A DNA stretch of 64,000 nucleotides from Micavibrio aeruginosavorus (lineage in GTDB: Bacteria; Pseudomonadota; Alphaproteobacteria; Micavibrionales; Micavibrionaceae): contig QFOT01000001.1 of NCBI GenBank assembly GCA_003241285.1, positions 5,720-69,719 on the forward strand, in the 5' to 3' direction. Each line of letters starts with the position of its first letter. Position 1 is the stretch's first letter. The notes under the pieces were generated by a model. It ran no database searches. It worked only from the letters and a program-made list of their open reading frames with translations, and was not told the DNA's origin. Shown here in pieces: positions 36,000-44,501 of this stretch. Made by a program: the position numbers and the translations under genes.

Positions 36000-36311
36000 A
36001 TGATTATTAAATCTTGGCTGGCGCTTGCCGGCATTCTCACTGTCTTGTCTTTTTCTTCTCAGGCGCACGCGGTTGATCAATTGCCGTTGCCGGAAGCCGG
36101 CGTGTCGCCGGTTCAGGCGGAAGTGATTGAGTTCGCCAGCGTCGACGATCATAAATCTTCTGCCGATCCTTGCGCAAAAATTCTGAGCTTGCCCCGGTAT
36201 AGCAATGAAAAAATCAGGGCGATCAAGGCTTACCGCCAATGCCGCGCCGAGCGCGCGCTTTCCCAACTGGCTGTCTGGCGTTGGCAGAATAACAACCAGA
36301 ATTACCAATAG
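36000..36311 (+). CDS. Small exported protein of unknown function
   Basis: The 103-aa product from ATG 36000 has a signal peptide (MIIKSWLALAGILTVLSFS, cleaved near QAHA). A short mature part with two cysteines follows (SADPCAKILSLP; AYRQCRAERA). I do not recognise it. A hairpin with T-rich tail follows at 36353. Confidence 0.65.
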   Translation: MIIKSWLALAGILTVLSFSSQAHAVDQLPLPEAGVSPVQAEVIEFASVDDHKSSADPCAKILSLPRYSNEKIRAIKAYRQCRAERALSQLAVWRWQNNNQNYQ

Positions 36312-36352
36312 CGGTTATCAAACTTTCCCTCGTACTAAAAGAAATACCATTG

Positions 36353-36390
36353 ACCGTCCGGAAATCCCCCTCTTTCCGGGCGGTATTTTT
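36353..36390 (+). terminator. Probable terminator
   Basis: ACCGTCCGGAAA pairs with TTTCCGGGCGGT (one G-T pair) and is followed by ATTTTT, about 40 bases behind the 36000 gene. Confidence 0.65.
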
Positions 36391-36461
36391 GAGTTCCTCC
36401 AAAATTTGCATAATTTTAAAACCATCAGTATGGTGCTCATAAATCAAGGGAAGGATTTTTT

Positions 36462-36899
36462 ATGAGTAAGTTTGGTAAATCGCTGGCGGCTTTATTTTTA
36501 ATGGCAGATGCTTCATCCGCCTCGGCCCAGACCTATTGGACAAAATTGCGCAGCGAATGCGCCGCCGCTTCGGAAATGCCGGATGGGAAAAAGAGCCAGA
36601 GCCGATTTTCGATTACTTTTCTGGCTGACGAATACTGGAACGTGAAAAGCCTTGAATTGCGCGGAACCATATCTCCCGAACTTGAGCGCATAAACAGGTT
36701 TTGCTTTGATGGCAGCCTGAGATGCGCGGATCAATTCAGGAAAGGCGTTTATTATTACAGGACGCAAGTCGGCCGCGTGGAGATGGATACTACGAACGGC
36801 CTTTACAAGGGTTATATCAGGGATGATGAAACCGGAATTGAAACGAAAGTGACAGACGGGTTCTGCCAGACTTATTTTGTAAAGAATGAGATTCACTAA
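36462..36899 (+). CDS. Small exported protein of unknown function, 145 aa
   Basis: The product has an N-terminal hydrophobic signal (KSLAALFLMADASSASAQT) with a likely cleavage near ASAQ. The mature part has four cysteines (SECAAAS, FCFDGSLRCA, GFCQTYF), which fits a disulfide-stabilised periplasmic protein. AAGGA precedes the start. Its stop overlaps the end of the convergent DnaJ-like gene by four bases. Family not recognised. Confidence 0.65.
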   Translation: MSKFGKSLAALFLMADASSASAQTYWTKLRSECAAASEMPDGKKSQSRFSITFLADEYWNVKSLELRGTISPELERINRFCFDGSLRCADQFRKGVYYYRTQVGRVEMDTTNGLYKGYIRDDETGIETKVTDGFCQTYFVKNEIH

Positions 36900-38503
36900 T
36901 CCTGAATAAGGCCTAGAAAAAGTCCTGCCGTTATCAGCAGCGAGAGTGCAAACGCCGCCCATAATGTCCAGCCCATTTTAGGCAGAATTTTTTTCATCGT
37001 CGCGGGCGAAGCAAGCCCCGCCAAGGATTGGCGCAGCGCCTTTCCGGCAAAGATTTGTGACGACATCACGATCACAAACGTGCCGAGCAGGCATAGAACA
37101 ACGTCACATAAAATACTCGACAGCGCCGGATCGATCGGTAACGCGGCAAGATGCTTGGCGATCTCTGCGCGCATCAGCATAAAATACAAAGAGGCTATTG
37201 CGGCAAAAGTGATCGTTCCTAAACCAAGCCCGATCAAACGTGGTTTGTGCGTGATAGCCTGCATCGCCTGACCGGCTTGCATGATAAAGCGCAGCAGCTT
37301 GTCTGACGAAATGCCGACTGGATATTTTTGCAAAAGCTTTGACAGCGCTTTGCGTGTCGGCAACTGGCTTGCGGCAATGATCGTCGCTTCGCGCAGGATT
37401 CTGTATTTCGCGGCATCACGCAGGGACGCGCCGACATTGCCCTGCCCGCTTGCGGCTTTTGCCAGCAAGCCTTGCCCTTTCTTCGTGATGTCGTCGAGAA
37501 ATTCCGGGCCTTTGATGATCTCACCGTTCCATCCGAGAATGATACAGGTCGCTTTTCGTTTGCCGAGATTGAAGGTCACTTCACCATAAGGAACCCGCAC
37601 ATTATAAATGATCGGGATATTTTCCGGCGGCTCGTTCTCCTGCCATTCGGGTGTTTCGATGCCGAGATCGATATCGCCTTTCTCGATATAGCGGAGGGAG
37701 AAAGCGTCGAGCAATTTTGTCAGCTCTATGGGCAGGCCTTGGCGGTCGTAATTGAAATGCAAATGAGCGATCATTTCTACTTTCGCCATATGGGAGATAA
37801 AGCCGCTGCCTTTGCACGATGTGCAGGCCGCCTTCCCTGCCCCGTTGCAGCCTTTACATTTGATTTGGCCGTTGCCGTGACAGGAGGAGCATTGAACGCG
37901 CCTTCTCCCTCGGCATCTTGCGCAGGGCATGACCTTGCCGCTTTGATTGACCGTGCCGTTGCCGCGGCAATTCGGGCATAGAATATGCTGTCGCCCATGA
38001 CATGTCTGGCACACCGTCATTTTCTGACCGCCGCATTTCGGGCATGTCATCTGGCCGGTTTGAGTACAGGTGGCACAGGCTTCGTGACTGACATATTCCT
38101 TGGCCAGCGCATCGAGCTTGAAAGACTGGTCCTTGGCCCCGTATCCTTTATCAGGCCGCGCCATGATTGTTTTAACGATGGTATCGCGCTTGCCCGGGTC
38201 TCGCTGGGCCTGAACGGGAAACTGGCGCAAAGCCGCTTCGAAAGCCTCAGGCGATCCGATAGCTTCTCCTTTTTCGATCTTGCCCGGCAGGCTGCGGCTG
38301 GAATACTCTGTCGCGAGGCGGATAAAGCCTTCAGCCTTGAAGCTTAACAGTTGCGCCGCCACTTGATCGATGGAAACCTTTTCGGCTTTGAGGCCATTCC
38401 CCTTGACCAGCGCTTTCATTTTCTCAAGCGCCCGCGCCTGTACCGTCGCATCGATGGTCGGCAGTGGCGGCGGGGCTTCGTGAAAGGTGGGAGGTTTCAG
38501 CAT
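36896..38503 (-). CDS. Membrane protein with an extended DnaJ-type zinc-finger region
   Basis: The 535-aa product has no J domain at its start. At about residues 135-245 it carries a run of Cys-x-x-Cys-x-Gly motifs (CPKCGGQK, CQTCHGRQ, CPNCRGNG, CARCRGRR, CSSCHGNG, CKGCNGAG, CTSCKGSG). This is more than the four repeats of ordinary DnaJ. After about residue 420 come probable membrane helices (LGLGTITFAAIASLYFMLMR; ILCDVVLCLLGTFVIVM; WTLWAAFALSLLITAGLFLG). A membrane-tethered zinc-binding chaperone-like role is inferred; no enzyme motif is seen. Confidence 0.72.
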   Translation of the reverse strand: MLKPPTFHEAPPPLPTIDATVQARALEKMKALVKGNGLKAEKVSIDQVAAQLLSFKAEGFIRLATEYSSRSLPGKIEKGEAIGSPEAFEAALRQFPVQAQRDPGKRDTIVKTIMARPDKGYGAKDQSFKLDALAKEYVSHEACATCTQTGQMTCPKCGGQKMTVCQTCHGRQHILCPNCRGNGTVNQSGKVMPCARCRGRRRVQCSSCHGNGQIKCKGCNGAGKAACTSCKGSGFISHMAKVEMIAHLHFNYDRQGLPIELTKLLDAFSLRYIEKGDIDLGIETPEWQENEPPENIPIIYNVRVPYGEVTFNLGKRKATCIILGWNGEIIKGPEFLDDITKKGQGLLAKAASGQGNVGASLRDAAKYRILREATIIAASQLPTRKALSKLLQKYPVGISSDKLLRFIMQAGQAMQAITHKPRLIGLGLGTITFAAIASLYFMLMRAEIAKHLAALPIDPALSSILCDVVLCLLGTFVIVMSSQIFAGKALRQSLAGLASPATMKKILPKMGWTLWAAFALSLLITAGLFLGLIQD

Positions 38504-38598
38504 GCAGGGTTATTTATCATATAGTTGATGACGTATCAAAGCTTGTGGCGTTGTTCTAATCACTTTAAATAGATGGAACACCTATGGAGGTAAATATC

Positions 38599-38862
38599 AT
38601 GAGATTTCAGATCAATATCGACTGCACGCCTGAAGAAGCCCGTAAATTTTTTGGCGTACCGGACATGCTGCCCATGCAGCAGGCTATGATGGACCAGTTG
38701 AATTCCCATCTTATGGATAAAATGAAAATGGATCCTGAAGGCTTTACCGAAACATGGATGCCGACATTGTGGAAATGGACTGAAATGCAGCAGAATTTCT
38801 GGAAACAAATGGGCACGATGTCCAATGTGAATATCAATCCGGACGGCTCCAAGAAAAAATAA
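38599..38862 (+). CDS. DUF6489-family small protein
   Basis: The 87-aa product begins MRFQINIDCTPEEARKFFG, the hallmark of a small alphaproteobacterial family of unknown role, and is rich in Met in PMQQAMMDQLNSHLMDKMKM. The start at 38599 is chosen because GGAGG lies 8 bases upstream; an ATG at 38584 would place that site inside the frame. It precedes mnmE by 8 bases. Confidence 0.8.
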   Translation: MRFQINIDCTPEEARKFFGVPDMLPMQQAMMDQLNSHLMDKMKMDPEGFTETWMPTLWKWTEMQQNFWKQMGTMSNVNINPDGSKKK

Positions 38863-38870
38863 CCCGGCAA

Positions 38871-40199
38871 ATGAGCGTTATAGATACAATCTACGCCCTT
38901 TCCACCCCGCCCGGCAAAAGCGCCGTGGCCGTTATCCGCGTATCCGGCCCTTTTGCGCATTTAAGCCTGATGAAGCTCGCGCCCCAGCAGCGCCTGCCAA
39001 AGCCGCGCCAGTCTTGTGTGCGCAGCATTTTTGATCAGCAAGGCAATAAGATCGATGAAGCTCTGGTGCTTCTTTTTGCTGCACCAAATAGCTTTACCGG
39101 AGAGAATATCGTTGAATATCAAGTGCATGGCGGATGGTCGGTGGTGCAATCTTTGCTGCAGCAATTATCGCAGCAAGAAAATCATCGCATGGCCCTGCCC
39201 GGCGAATTTACCCGCCGCGCTTTTGAAAATGGGAAGCTCGATCTGACCGAGGCGGAGGCGATTGCCGATCTCATTGATGCGGAAACCCAGTTGCAGAGAT
39301 TACAAGCTCTTGGCCAGTTATCCGGCTCGCTTGAGCGTATCTATGAACGCTGGAAGATCCGCCTGTCCCATGTCTTGGCCCTTATGGAAGCCGATCTGGA
39401 TTTTTCCGATCAGGATTTGCCTGAGGATATTTTATTGCAGGTACAGCCTGATATTTCGGATTTGGCCGAAGAAATTGCCTCTCATCTGGATGATAACCGC
39501 AGAGGCGAGCGCTTGCGCAATGGTTTCCAGCTTGTCATTTTAGGAGCGCCCAATGCGGGCAAGTCCTCTCTTTTAAACGCGCTGTCACAGCGTGATGTCG
39601 CGATTGTGTCCTCAATGGCGGGAACGACGCGGGACATTCTTGAAACCCATCTCGATATTGGCGGCTATCCTGTTATTTTGGCTGACACGGCGGGGCTTCG
39701 CTCTGATTCAGTGCCTCAGGATGAGCAGGGCCAGATCGAACAGCAAGGAATAGAGCGGGCAAGGTCGAGAGCCAGAGAAGCCGATATAAAAATTCTTTTA
39801 TTTGACGCCGCCAGTGGCCGTGACCATGAAACCTATAATCTGAAAGACGATAATTCTATCGTCGTTTATAACAAAACCGATCTGGCGCAAGCTCCTGATG
39901 ACGGTATCGCCATTTCAGCTTTGAGCGGGCAGGGCATCGATAAATTGCTGCAGGCCGTTGTGCACAAGATCGAAGCGGTTATGGGTGGACGCTCGGCACC
40001 GGCTCTGACGAGAGCGCGCCACCGTGAATCCCTGACAAAGGCTAACGAAGCTTTGCTTCGCTGCGCTATGGCGGGATTGCCTGAACTTGCGGCTGAGGAT
40101 TTGCGGCTGGCTATTCGTCACTTGGGCACGATTACGGGCCGCGTCGATGTTGAGGATTTACTGGATATGATTTTCCGGGATTTCTGCATCGGGAAATAG
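38871..40199 (+). CDS. mnmE: tRNA uridine-5-carboxymethylaminomethyl GTPase MnmE
   Basis: MnmE, with MnmG, modifies the wobble uridine of several tRNAs. The 442-aa product has the N-terminal folate-binding domain (STPPGKSAVAVIRVSG), G1 GAPNAGKSSLLNALS near residue 225, MAGTTRD, the DTAGLR switch and KTDL. It ends with the essential FCIGK, which carries the catalytic cysteine. The gene is on the plus strand, separated from mnmG by the unknown genes and the parAB-rsmG block. Confidence 0.97.
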   Translation: MSVIDTIYALSTPPGKSAVAVIRVSGPFAHLSLMKLAPQQRLPKPRQSCVRSIFDQQGNKIDEALVLLFAAPNSFTGENIVEYQVHGGWSVVQSLLQQLSQQENHRMALPGEFTRRAFENGKLDLTEAEAIADLIDAETQLQRLQALGQLSGSLERIYERWKIRLSHVLALMEADLDFSDQDLPEDILLQVQPDISDLAEEIASHLDDNRRGERLRNGFQLVILGAPNAGKSSLLNALSQRDVAIVSSMAGTTRDILETHLDIGGYPVILADTAGLRSDSVPQDEQGQIEQQGIERARSRAREADIKILLFDAASGRDHETYNLKDDNSIVVYNKTDLAQAPDDGIAISALSGQGIDKLLQAVVHKIEAVMGGRSAPALTRARHRESLTKANEALLRCAMAGLPELAAEDLRLAIRHLGTITGRVDVEDLLDMIFRDFCIGK

Positions 40200-40240
40200 A
40201 TAATAGATTAAATATTTGGTTTTCCTGCAAATGCGGAAAT

Positions 40241-40405
40241 CTATTTTTTCGCAACCGCCATATTATCGACTAGATTGGGGTAGGGGCGCCCGGCCTTTTT
40301 TGCCCGGGCCTTAGCTTCGGTTTTCTGTGCCGGAGTTAGCTTTTTGGACGTACCGGATTTCTTTTTGGGATTGGATTTTTTCCAGGGCGGCGCTTTATCA
40401 GTCAT
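40241..40405 (-). CDS. Small basic conserved protein
   Basis: A 54-aa reading on the minus strand from ATG 40405: MTDKAPPWKKSNPKKKSGTS at the start, LTPAQKTEAKARAKKAGRPY in the middle and PNLVDNMAVAKK at the end. Very lysine-rich; the GRPYPNLVDNM ending looks like a small conserved alphaproteobacterial protein that I have seen only as hypothetical. It is followed by a degraded family A repeat at 40220-40242 that touches its stop. Confidence 0.6.
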   Translation of the reverse strand: MTDKAPPWKKSNPKKKSGTSKKLTPAQKTEAKARAKKAGRPYPNLVDNMAVAKK

Positions 40406-40450
40406 GTCATTACCTACAAAAACTCAAGCTTAAAGTTCCCGCCGGGTTAG

Positions 40451-40537
40451 TCAGCCGATCGCGATAATCCCGTTGACGAAAATCATTGTTATGCTCACCA
40501 AAGCCATTATCGTCGCGCCATAAGCAAAATCTGTCAT
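40451..40537 (-). CDS. Minute membrane peptide candidate (28 aa)
   Basis: ATG 40537 on the minus strand is preceded by AAGGAA and opens MTDFAYGATIMALVSITMIF, ending FVNGIIAIG: one membrane helix with almost no soluble part. No family recognised. Could be a subunit-stabilising peptide or a noncoding stretch. Confidence 0.4.
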   Translation of the reverse strand: MTDFAYGATIMALVSITMIFVNGIIAIG

Positions 40538-40623
40538 TAAAATTCCTTGGAGTTGGTTGTTTGATCTCATGGAGAAAGTCATGCAATCTCCATGCCGTTT
40601 TCATAAGGTTTATGGGCGATTGT

Positions 40624-40707
40624 CTACGAGACCATCGGGCCGATCAAAAGCAGGATAAAGATACTTCCGCGGATCATCAGTGTCGTTTTATATGCAGCGT
40701 CGAGCAT
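40624..40707 (-). CDS. Minute membrane peptide candidate (27 aa)
   Basis: ATG 40707 on the minus strand (AAAGG upstream) encodes MLDAAYKTTLMIRGSIFILL and ends with LLIGPMVS: again one hydrophobic helix after a short basic start. It lies 86 bases upstream of the similar reading at 40537. No family recognised. Confidence 0.38.
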   Translation of the reverse strand: MLDAAYKTTLMIRGSIFILLLIGPMVS

Positions 40708-41092
40708 TTGAATAACCTTTCTTTGTTGATTGGAAAAGGTAATGCAGGGATTGTGCCAATATTTACATATCGATGATAAATCCGATCAGGGCATTTTCTG
40801 CCTTTATTAATCAGGCAGCGCATACATTTTGCCGTTCTAAGGAAAGCGCCTGTATAATTCGAATTCTTTTTTTCCGGCATGAGAGAAAATGGCAAGATCA
40901 ATGTCATTGCGAGCGTGAGCGAAGCAATCCAGACGATGGTAAAAAAACCTAAAATATTTCTGGATCGCCGCGTTCGCTGACGCTTCCTTGCAAAGACATT
41001 GTGCCGTTATAACGCTGTGGTAAAAACTTCATTGAATTCCCGCTTATTAATTAAAGCGGCAAATCTTTAGACTGGAGAAAATTGCCGGTACT
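40708..41092. other. 385-base gap with a repeat pair only
   Basis: Apart from the family B repeat pair at 40903-40998, I see no gene, RNA or clear promoter in this gap between the minute peptides and the 41093 gene. Confidence 0.4.
40903..40998. repeat. Inverted pair of family B palindromic repeats
   Basis: Left copy at 40903-40932 (TCATTGCGAG to GCAATCCAG), right copy, more diverged, at 40960-40998, read in reverse (CTGGATCGCCGCG to GCAAAGACA). The same doublet layout is found at 7102-7188. Confidence 0.75.
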
Positions 41093-41950
41093 TTATGCAG
41101 GAAGGGCTTGCAACCCAAAGTCATCGAATAATTTATCGGCCTCGTGATAGCCTCGATTATAGGGGAGAGGCAGCGGGGTATTTTTTTCAGTTTGTCCGAT
41201 AACAACACGACCTGTCTGGCAATCCACAATGACGTCATGGGGAGCGTTATAAAAACGGTGATCCTGACTTTCTTCTATGCGAGCAAAATCTAGGGCCGAT
41301 TTGTAGAAGGCATCGCCAAGCCACCGCGACACTTGCGATGCCATGTACAAACCGGTTTTATTATATGGTTCTTGATTTAATTCTCTATAAGGTGCATCGA
41401 GCATGTCACTGAGCTTTTTCTGCATGCTGTAAAGTTGTAATGAATCTTCCAAATTTAATTCGCTGATTTTATCGCGCTTGTTTAAATCCAGAATACTGGC
41501 CTGGAGCTGTTGGGTTTCGCGGCTGTTTTCAATCGCTGTATACTCTTTTTCAGCAATTTCAGCTTTCATCATATATGCATCGATCGCTTTCCATCCGGGG
41601 AATTTTGAACTTACACTTGAAAAACTGTCACGCCCGCCGAAGGCGGTTGCCTTAAAAGTAATACAGTCCGGCAGGATGTTCTCGAATTTATGCCATGCAA
41701 ATCTGGCATGTTCTTCAACCTGCTGACGCCCTTGTACATAAAATTTCATATCCGAATAAATATGTGTAAGTGCACAAGCCTCATCGGAAACCAGAGCTAA
41801 GCCAGAACAAACATTCGTATGCGAGGTGACAAGATATCGCGAAGGAGAATTTGTAGTTAGCACCGCGCCGCAATTGACGGACACCAATACGACTTCTTCA
41901 GGCGGCGGAGAAAATTCATACGTTGCAGCTGTTTCGAAAATGCTTTTCAT
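41093..41950 (-). CDS. Hypothetical protein, possibly with a CheD-like Cys-His pair
   Basis: The 285-aa product is soluble. An N-terminal segment reads VNCGAVLTT and later SHTNVCSGLALVSDEACALT followed by HIYSD. In CheD deamidases a catalytic cysteine is followed about 17 residues later by a histidine in a similar hydrophobic frame. Here Cys and His are 15 apart, so the match is suggestive only. The rest has coiled, charged helices (residues about 110-185). It sits downstream of parB on the same strand with a 41-base gap. Confidence 0.6.
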   Translation of the reverse strand: MKSIFETAATYEFSPPPEEVVLVSVNCGAVLTTNSPSRYLVTSHTNVCSGLALVSDEACALTHIYSDMKFYVQGRQQVEEHARFAWHKFENILPDCITFKATAFGGRDSFSSVSSKFPGWKAIDAYMMKAEIAEKEYTAIENSRETQQLQASILDLNKRDKISELNLEDSLQLYSMQKKLSDMLDAPYRELNQEPYNKTGLYMASQVSRWLGDAFYKSALDFARIEESQDHRFYNAPHDVIVDCQTGRVVIGQTEKNTPLPLPYNRGYHEADKLFDDFGLQALPA

Positions 41951-41991
41951 ACAAAATCAAAATAGCCAATCAGGTATATTATGTCAAACAA

Positions 41992-42972
41992 TTATCCTTT
42001 GATGGCCAATCGGCCTGGATTGTGGGAGAGGCGGTGGAGAACCTCATCCAGTTGATCGAGATTTCTAAACGAGATCGACAGCGATCCGGCTTGCTGATCA
42101 AGCATATCGATGCTGACATTCATGCCGACGACATTTGAAATCTCGCGCTCAAGTGAAAGGGTATTGATATCCTTTTCGCCTGCTGCGCCTTTCTCGATTT
42201 TCTTACCGAGATTATCCATCTTCTTTTTGCCGACAGAAGAGGGGCTTTTATGTTCGGCGGCAAGTTTTTCCGCCTGGCGGACATTCATATGTCCTTTGGC
42301 GATGCGCTTGGCAAGTTCGAGTTGGGTGCGATCATCTAGTCCCAGCAAGGCTCTTGCATGGCCTGCCGTGATTTCACCATCCTCTACCATGCCGACAACT
42401 TCCGCAGAAAGTTCGGAGAGGCGAAGCATGTTGGCGACATAGGGACGCGATTTGCCGACTTTTTCAGCGACCTGGTCCTGGCTGTAATTAAACGTATCGA
42501 TCAATTGCTTGAGCGCGCGGCTCTCATCGATCGGGTTTAAATCTTCACGCTGGAGATTTTCAACAAGGCCGATTTCAAGTGCGGTCTTATCATCCATTTC
42601 ACGGATGATGGCAGGGATCTGGTGGATCTGGGCTTTCTGCGCGGCGCGCCATCTGCGTTCACCGGAGATCAGCTCATATGTGCCGTCATTCAAAGAGCGC
42701 ACGACAATGGGCTGAATCAATCCATGTTCGGCAATCGAGGCTGCCAGTTCTTTAATCGTAGCATCGTCGAACGTATGGCGAGGCTGGTATTTTCCCGGCA
42801 CGATTTGCGCGACGTTTAAAACACGTCTGCCATCCGAAGTTTTTAAAGTTCCTTCTTCCGCTTTCGCTTCGGCTTTTATACCCGGCGCGGCTCCCGGCGT
42901 ATCGCCTTCATCATCACCGAAAAGGGCGTTTAATCCGCGTCCAAGGCCGCGTGGTTTTTCTGCTGCTGACAT
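41992..42972 (-). CDS. parB: Chromosome partitioning protein ParB
   Basis: ParB binds parS, hydrolyses CTP and spreads along DNA to form the partition complex. The 326-aa product starts with RGLGRGLNALFGD, contains the CTP-binding motif SGERRWRAAQ, and has the helix-turn-helix DQVAEKVGKSRPYVANML. A C-terminal dimerisation domain follows. It overlaps parA by one base (42972), so the two are one operon. Two perfect parS sites lie about 1.2-1.5 kb upstream of the parB start inside rsmG. Confidence 0.97.
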   Translation of the reverse strand: MSAAEKPRGLGRGLNALFGDDEGDTPGAAPGIKAEAKAEEGTLKTSDGRRVLNVAQIVPGKYQPRHTFDDATIKELAASIAEHGLIQPIVVRSLNDGTYELISGERRWRAAQKAQIHQIPAIIREMDDKTALEIGLVENLQREDLNPIDESRALKQLIDTFNYSQDQVAEKVGKSRPYVANMLRLSELSAEVVGMVEDGEITAGHARALLGLDDRTQLELAKRIAKGHMNVRQAEKLAAEHKSPSSVGKKKMDNLGKKIEKGAAGEKDINTLSLEREISNVVGMNVSIDMLDQQAGSLSISFRNLDQLDEVLHRLSHNPGRLAIKG

Positions 42973-43868
42973 TACGCGACCTGCTCTGCTGGAATAGAAT
43001 TGGAAGGGGTTACCAGATTGCGTTCGCGGCGAATGATTTCACTGGCGAACTGGATATAGGCCTGGGAACCGACGCATTTCATATCGTAGACAATTGCCGG
43101 AAGGCCGTAAGAGGGAGCTTCTGATAACCTGACATTACGCGGAATAACAGTCTTATATACTTTGTCACCGAAGAATTCGCGGACATCATCGGCAACGGCG
43201 CTGGACAGGCGGTTTCTAGGATCGAACATCGTAAGTAAGACGCCGTGAATATCAAGTGAAGGATTGAATGCTGATTTGACGCGATCAATTGTTTTTACCA
43301 GATGGGACAGGCCCTCGAGCGCATAGAATTCACATTGTAGCGGGACTATAATCGCATCTGCAGCCACCAGCGCATTCAACGTCAAAAGCGACAGCGATGG
43401 CGGGCAATCGATTAAAACATAATCATAAGGCATTGGCCGGCGCAGGGCTTCACGAAGGCGGTATTCCCGGCGCTTTGTCGTCACTAATTCTATTTCCGCA
43501 CCGGACAAGTGAATAGAAGAAGGTAGCACGAAAAGGTTCGGAACCTTGGTCGTAACAGCCAGCTCAGCCGGGTTCAAATCTTCTTCGAAAATAAGATCAT
43601 ACGCGCTTTTGCGGATATTGGAGCGTTTAACGCCAAGACCTGTACTGGCATTTCCCTGTGGATCGAGATCTATCAGTAAAACCCGCTTACCGACAGCCGC
43701 CAAAGCTGTTGCCACGTTTACGGTGGTTGTTGTTTTACCAACGCCGCCTTTTTGGTTGCAAACGGCTAGAAGACGCGGAATCTGGCCTTTTATGCTCTTG
43801 GGAACATCTTTTTTTAAAGAAACAGGCTGGCGAGGAGCTGCATTGGCAGCGTCAAGAGCTGAAATCAT
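42972..43868 (-). CDS. parA: Chromosome partitioning ATPase ParA
   Basis: ParA is a P-loop ATPase that coats the nucleoid and drives segregation of ParB-parS complexes. The 298-aa product has a deviant Walker A QKGGVGKTTTTVNVATA (about residues 38-54), DLDPQGNAS, and LIDCPPSLSLL (Walker B). It has no N-terminal DNA-binding domain, as expected for chromosomal ParA. It lies 30 bases behind rsmG. Confidence 0.97.
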   Translation of the reverse strand: MISALDAANAAPRQPVSLKKDVPKSIKGQIPRLLAVCNQKGGVGKTTTTVNVATALAAVGKRVLLIDLDPQGNASTGLGVKRSNIRKSAYDLIFEEDLNPAELAVTTKVPNLFVLPSSIHLSGAEIELVTTKRREYRLREALRRPMPYDYVLIDCPPSLSLLTLNALVAADAIIVPLQCEFYALEGLSHLVKTIDRVKSAFNPSLDIHGVLLTMFDPRNRLSSAVADDVREFFGDKVYKTVIPRNVRLSEAPSYGLPAIVYDMKCVGSQAYIQFASEIIRRERNLVTPSNSIPAEQVA

Positions 43869-43898
43869 AGAACACCTTTTGTTTGGGAGAATTTGACC

Positions 43899-44501
43899 TT
43901 ACGGGATTCGGGCAATATCGGTCAATATAATTATGCGGCCATTTTCATCGGTTTTACTCTGATAAAGACTATAATCGAAACTATACTCCTTTTGAGCCTC
44001 TAAAATCTCGTTTTCGATTTGAAAACCCTTGAGAAAAATTAAATTTATTTTTTTATTTTCCGTCCACCATTTCTCTGTCCATTCGAGTAATTTTTCTAAT
44101 GATGCTAAAGCTCTCGCCGTTAATATATCTGGTGCAGGGATATTCACAGCCTCTACACGAGCATTGTGGATAGTAACGGGGATATTTGTTTCACGTGAAA
44201 CAGTTTTTAGAAATTGGCACTTCCTTTGATCCGACTCGATCAAATGGACTTGAATGCCAGTAATGGCCAATACTAGCCCTGGGAAGCCTGCACCTGAGCC
44301 GATATCATATATAAGGCTATCCTTTGGTATCAATTCCGTGATTTGCAAAGAATCATCAAAATGTCTTATCTGGGCCTGAGGCAAGGTGGAGGGGGCCACC
44401 AGATTAATGGTTTTCTGCCATTTTTCTAATAAGGATTTGTATATATCGATTTTCTCATATGTTTCACGTGAAACATTGATTTCAGGCAATTCAAGCAGCA
44501 T
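43899..44501 (-). CDS. rsmG: 16S rRNA (guanine-N7)-methyltransferase RsmG
   Basis: RsmG methylates G527 of 16S rRNA. The 200-aa product has the SAM-binding [16 protein letters not shown] near residue 65 and [13 protein letters not shown]. Two VSRET stretches, near residues 10-14 and 101-105, are encoded by the two parS sites. The start overlaps the end of mnmG by 11 bases. Confidence 0.95.
   Translation of the reverse strand: MLLELPEINVSRETYEKIDIYKSLLEKWQKTINLVAPSTLPQAQIRHFDDSLQITELIPKDSLIYDIGSGAGFPGLVLAITGIQVHLIESDQRKCQFLKTVSRETNIPVTIHNARVEAVNIPAPDILTARALASLEKLLEWTEKWWTENKKINLIFLKGFQIENEILEAQKEYSFDYSLYQSKTDENGRIIILTDIARIP
44187..44202. promoter_or_regulatory. parS: parS site 1
   Basis: TGTTTCACGTGAAACA is a perfect 16-base palindrome matching the chromosomal parS consensus. 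It lies inside rsmG, where it encodes part of VSRET. Confidence 0.95.
44460..44475. promoter_or_regulatory. parS: parS site 2
   Basis: A second perfect TGTTTCACGTGAAACA lies near the start of rsmG, 273 bases from the first. A degenerate half-site (TTCACGTG) also occurs just upstream, at 44517, in mnmG. Confidence 0.95.
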
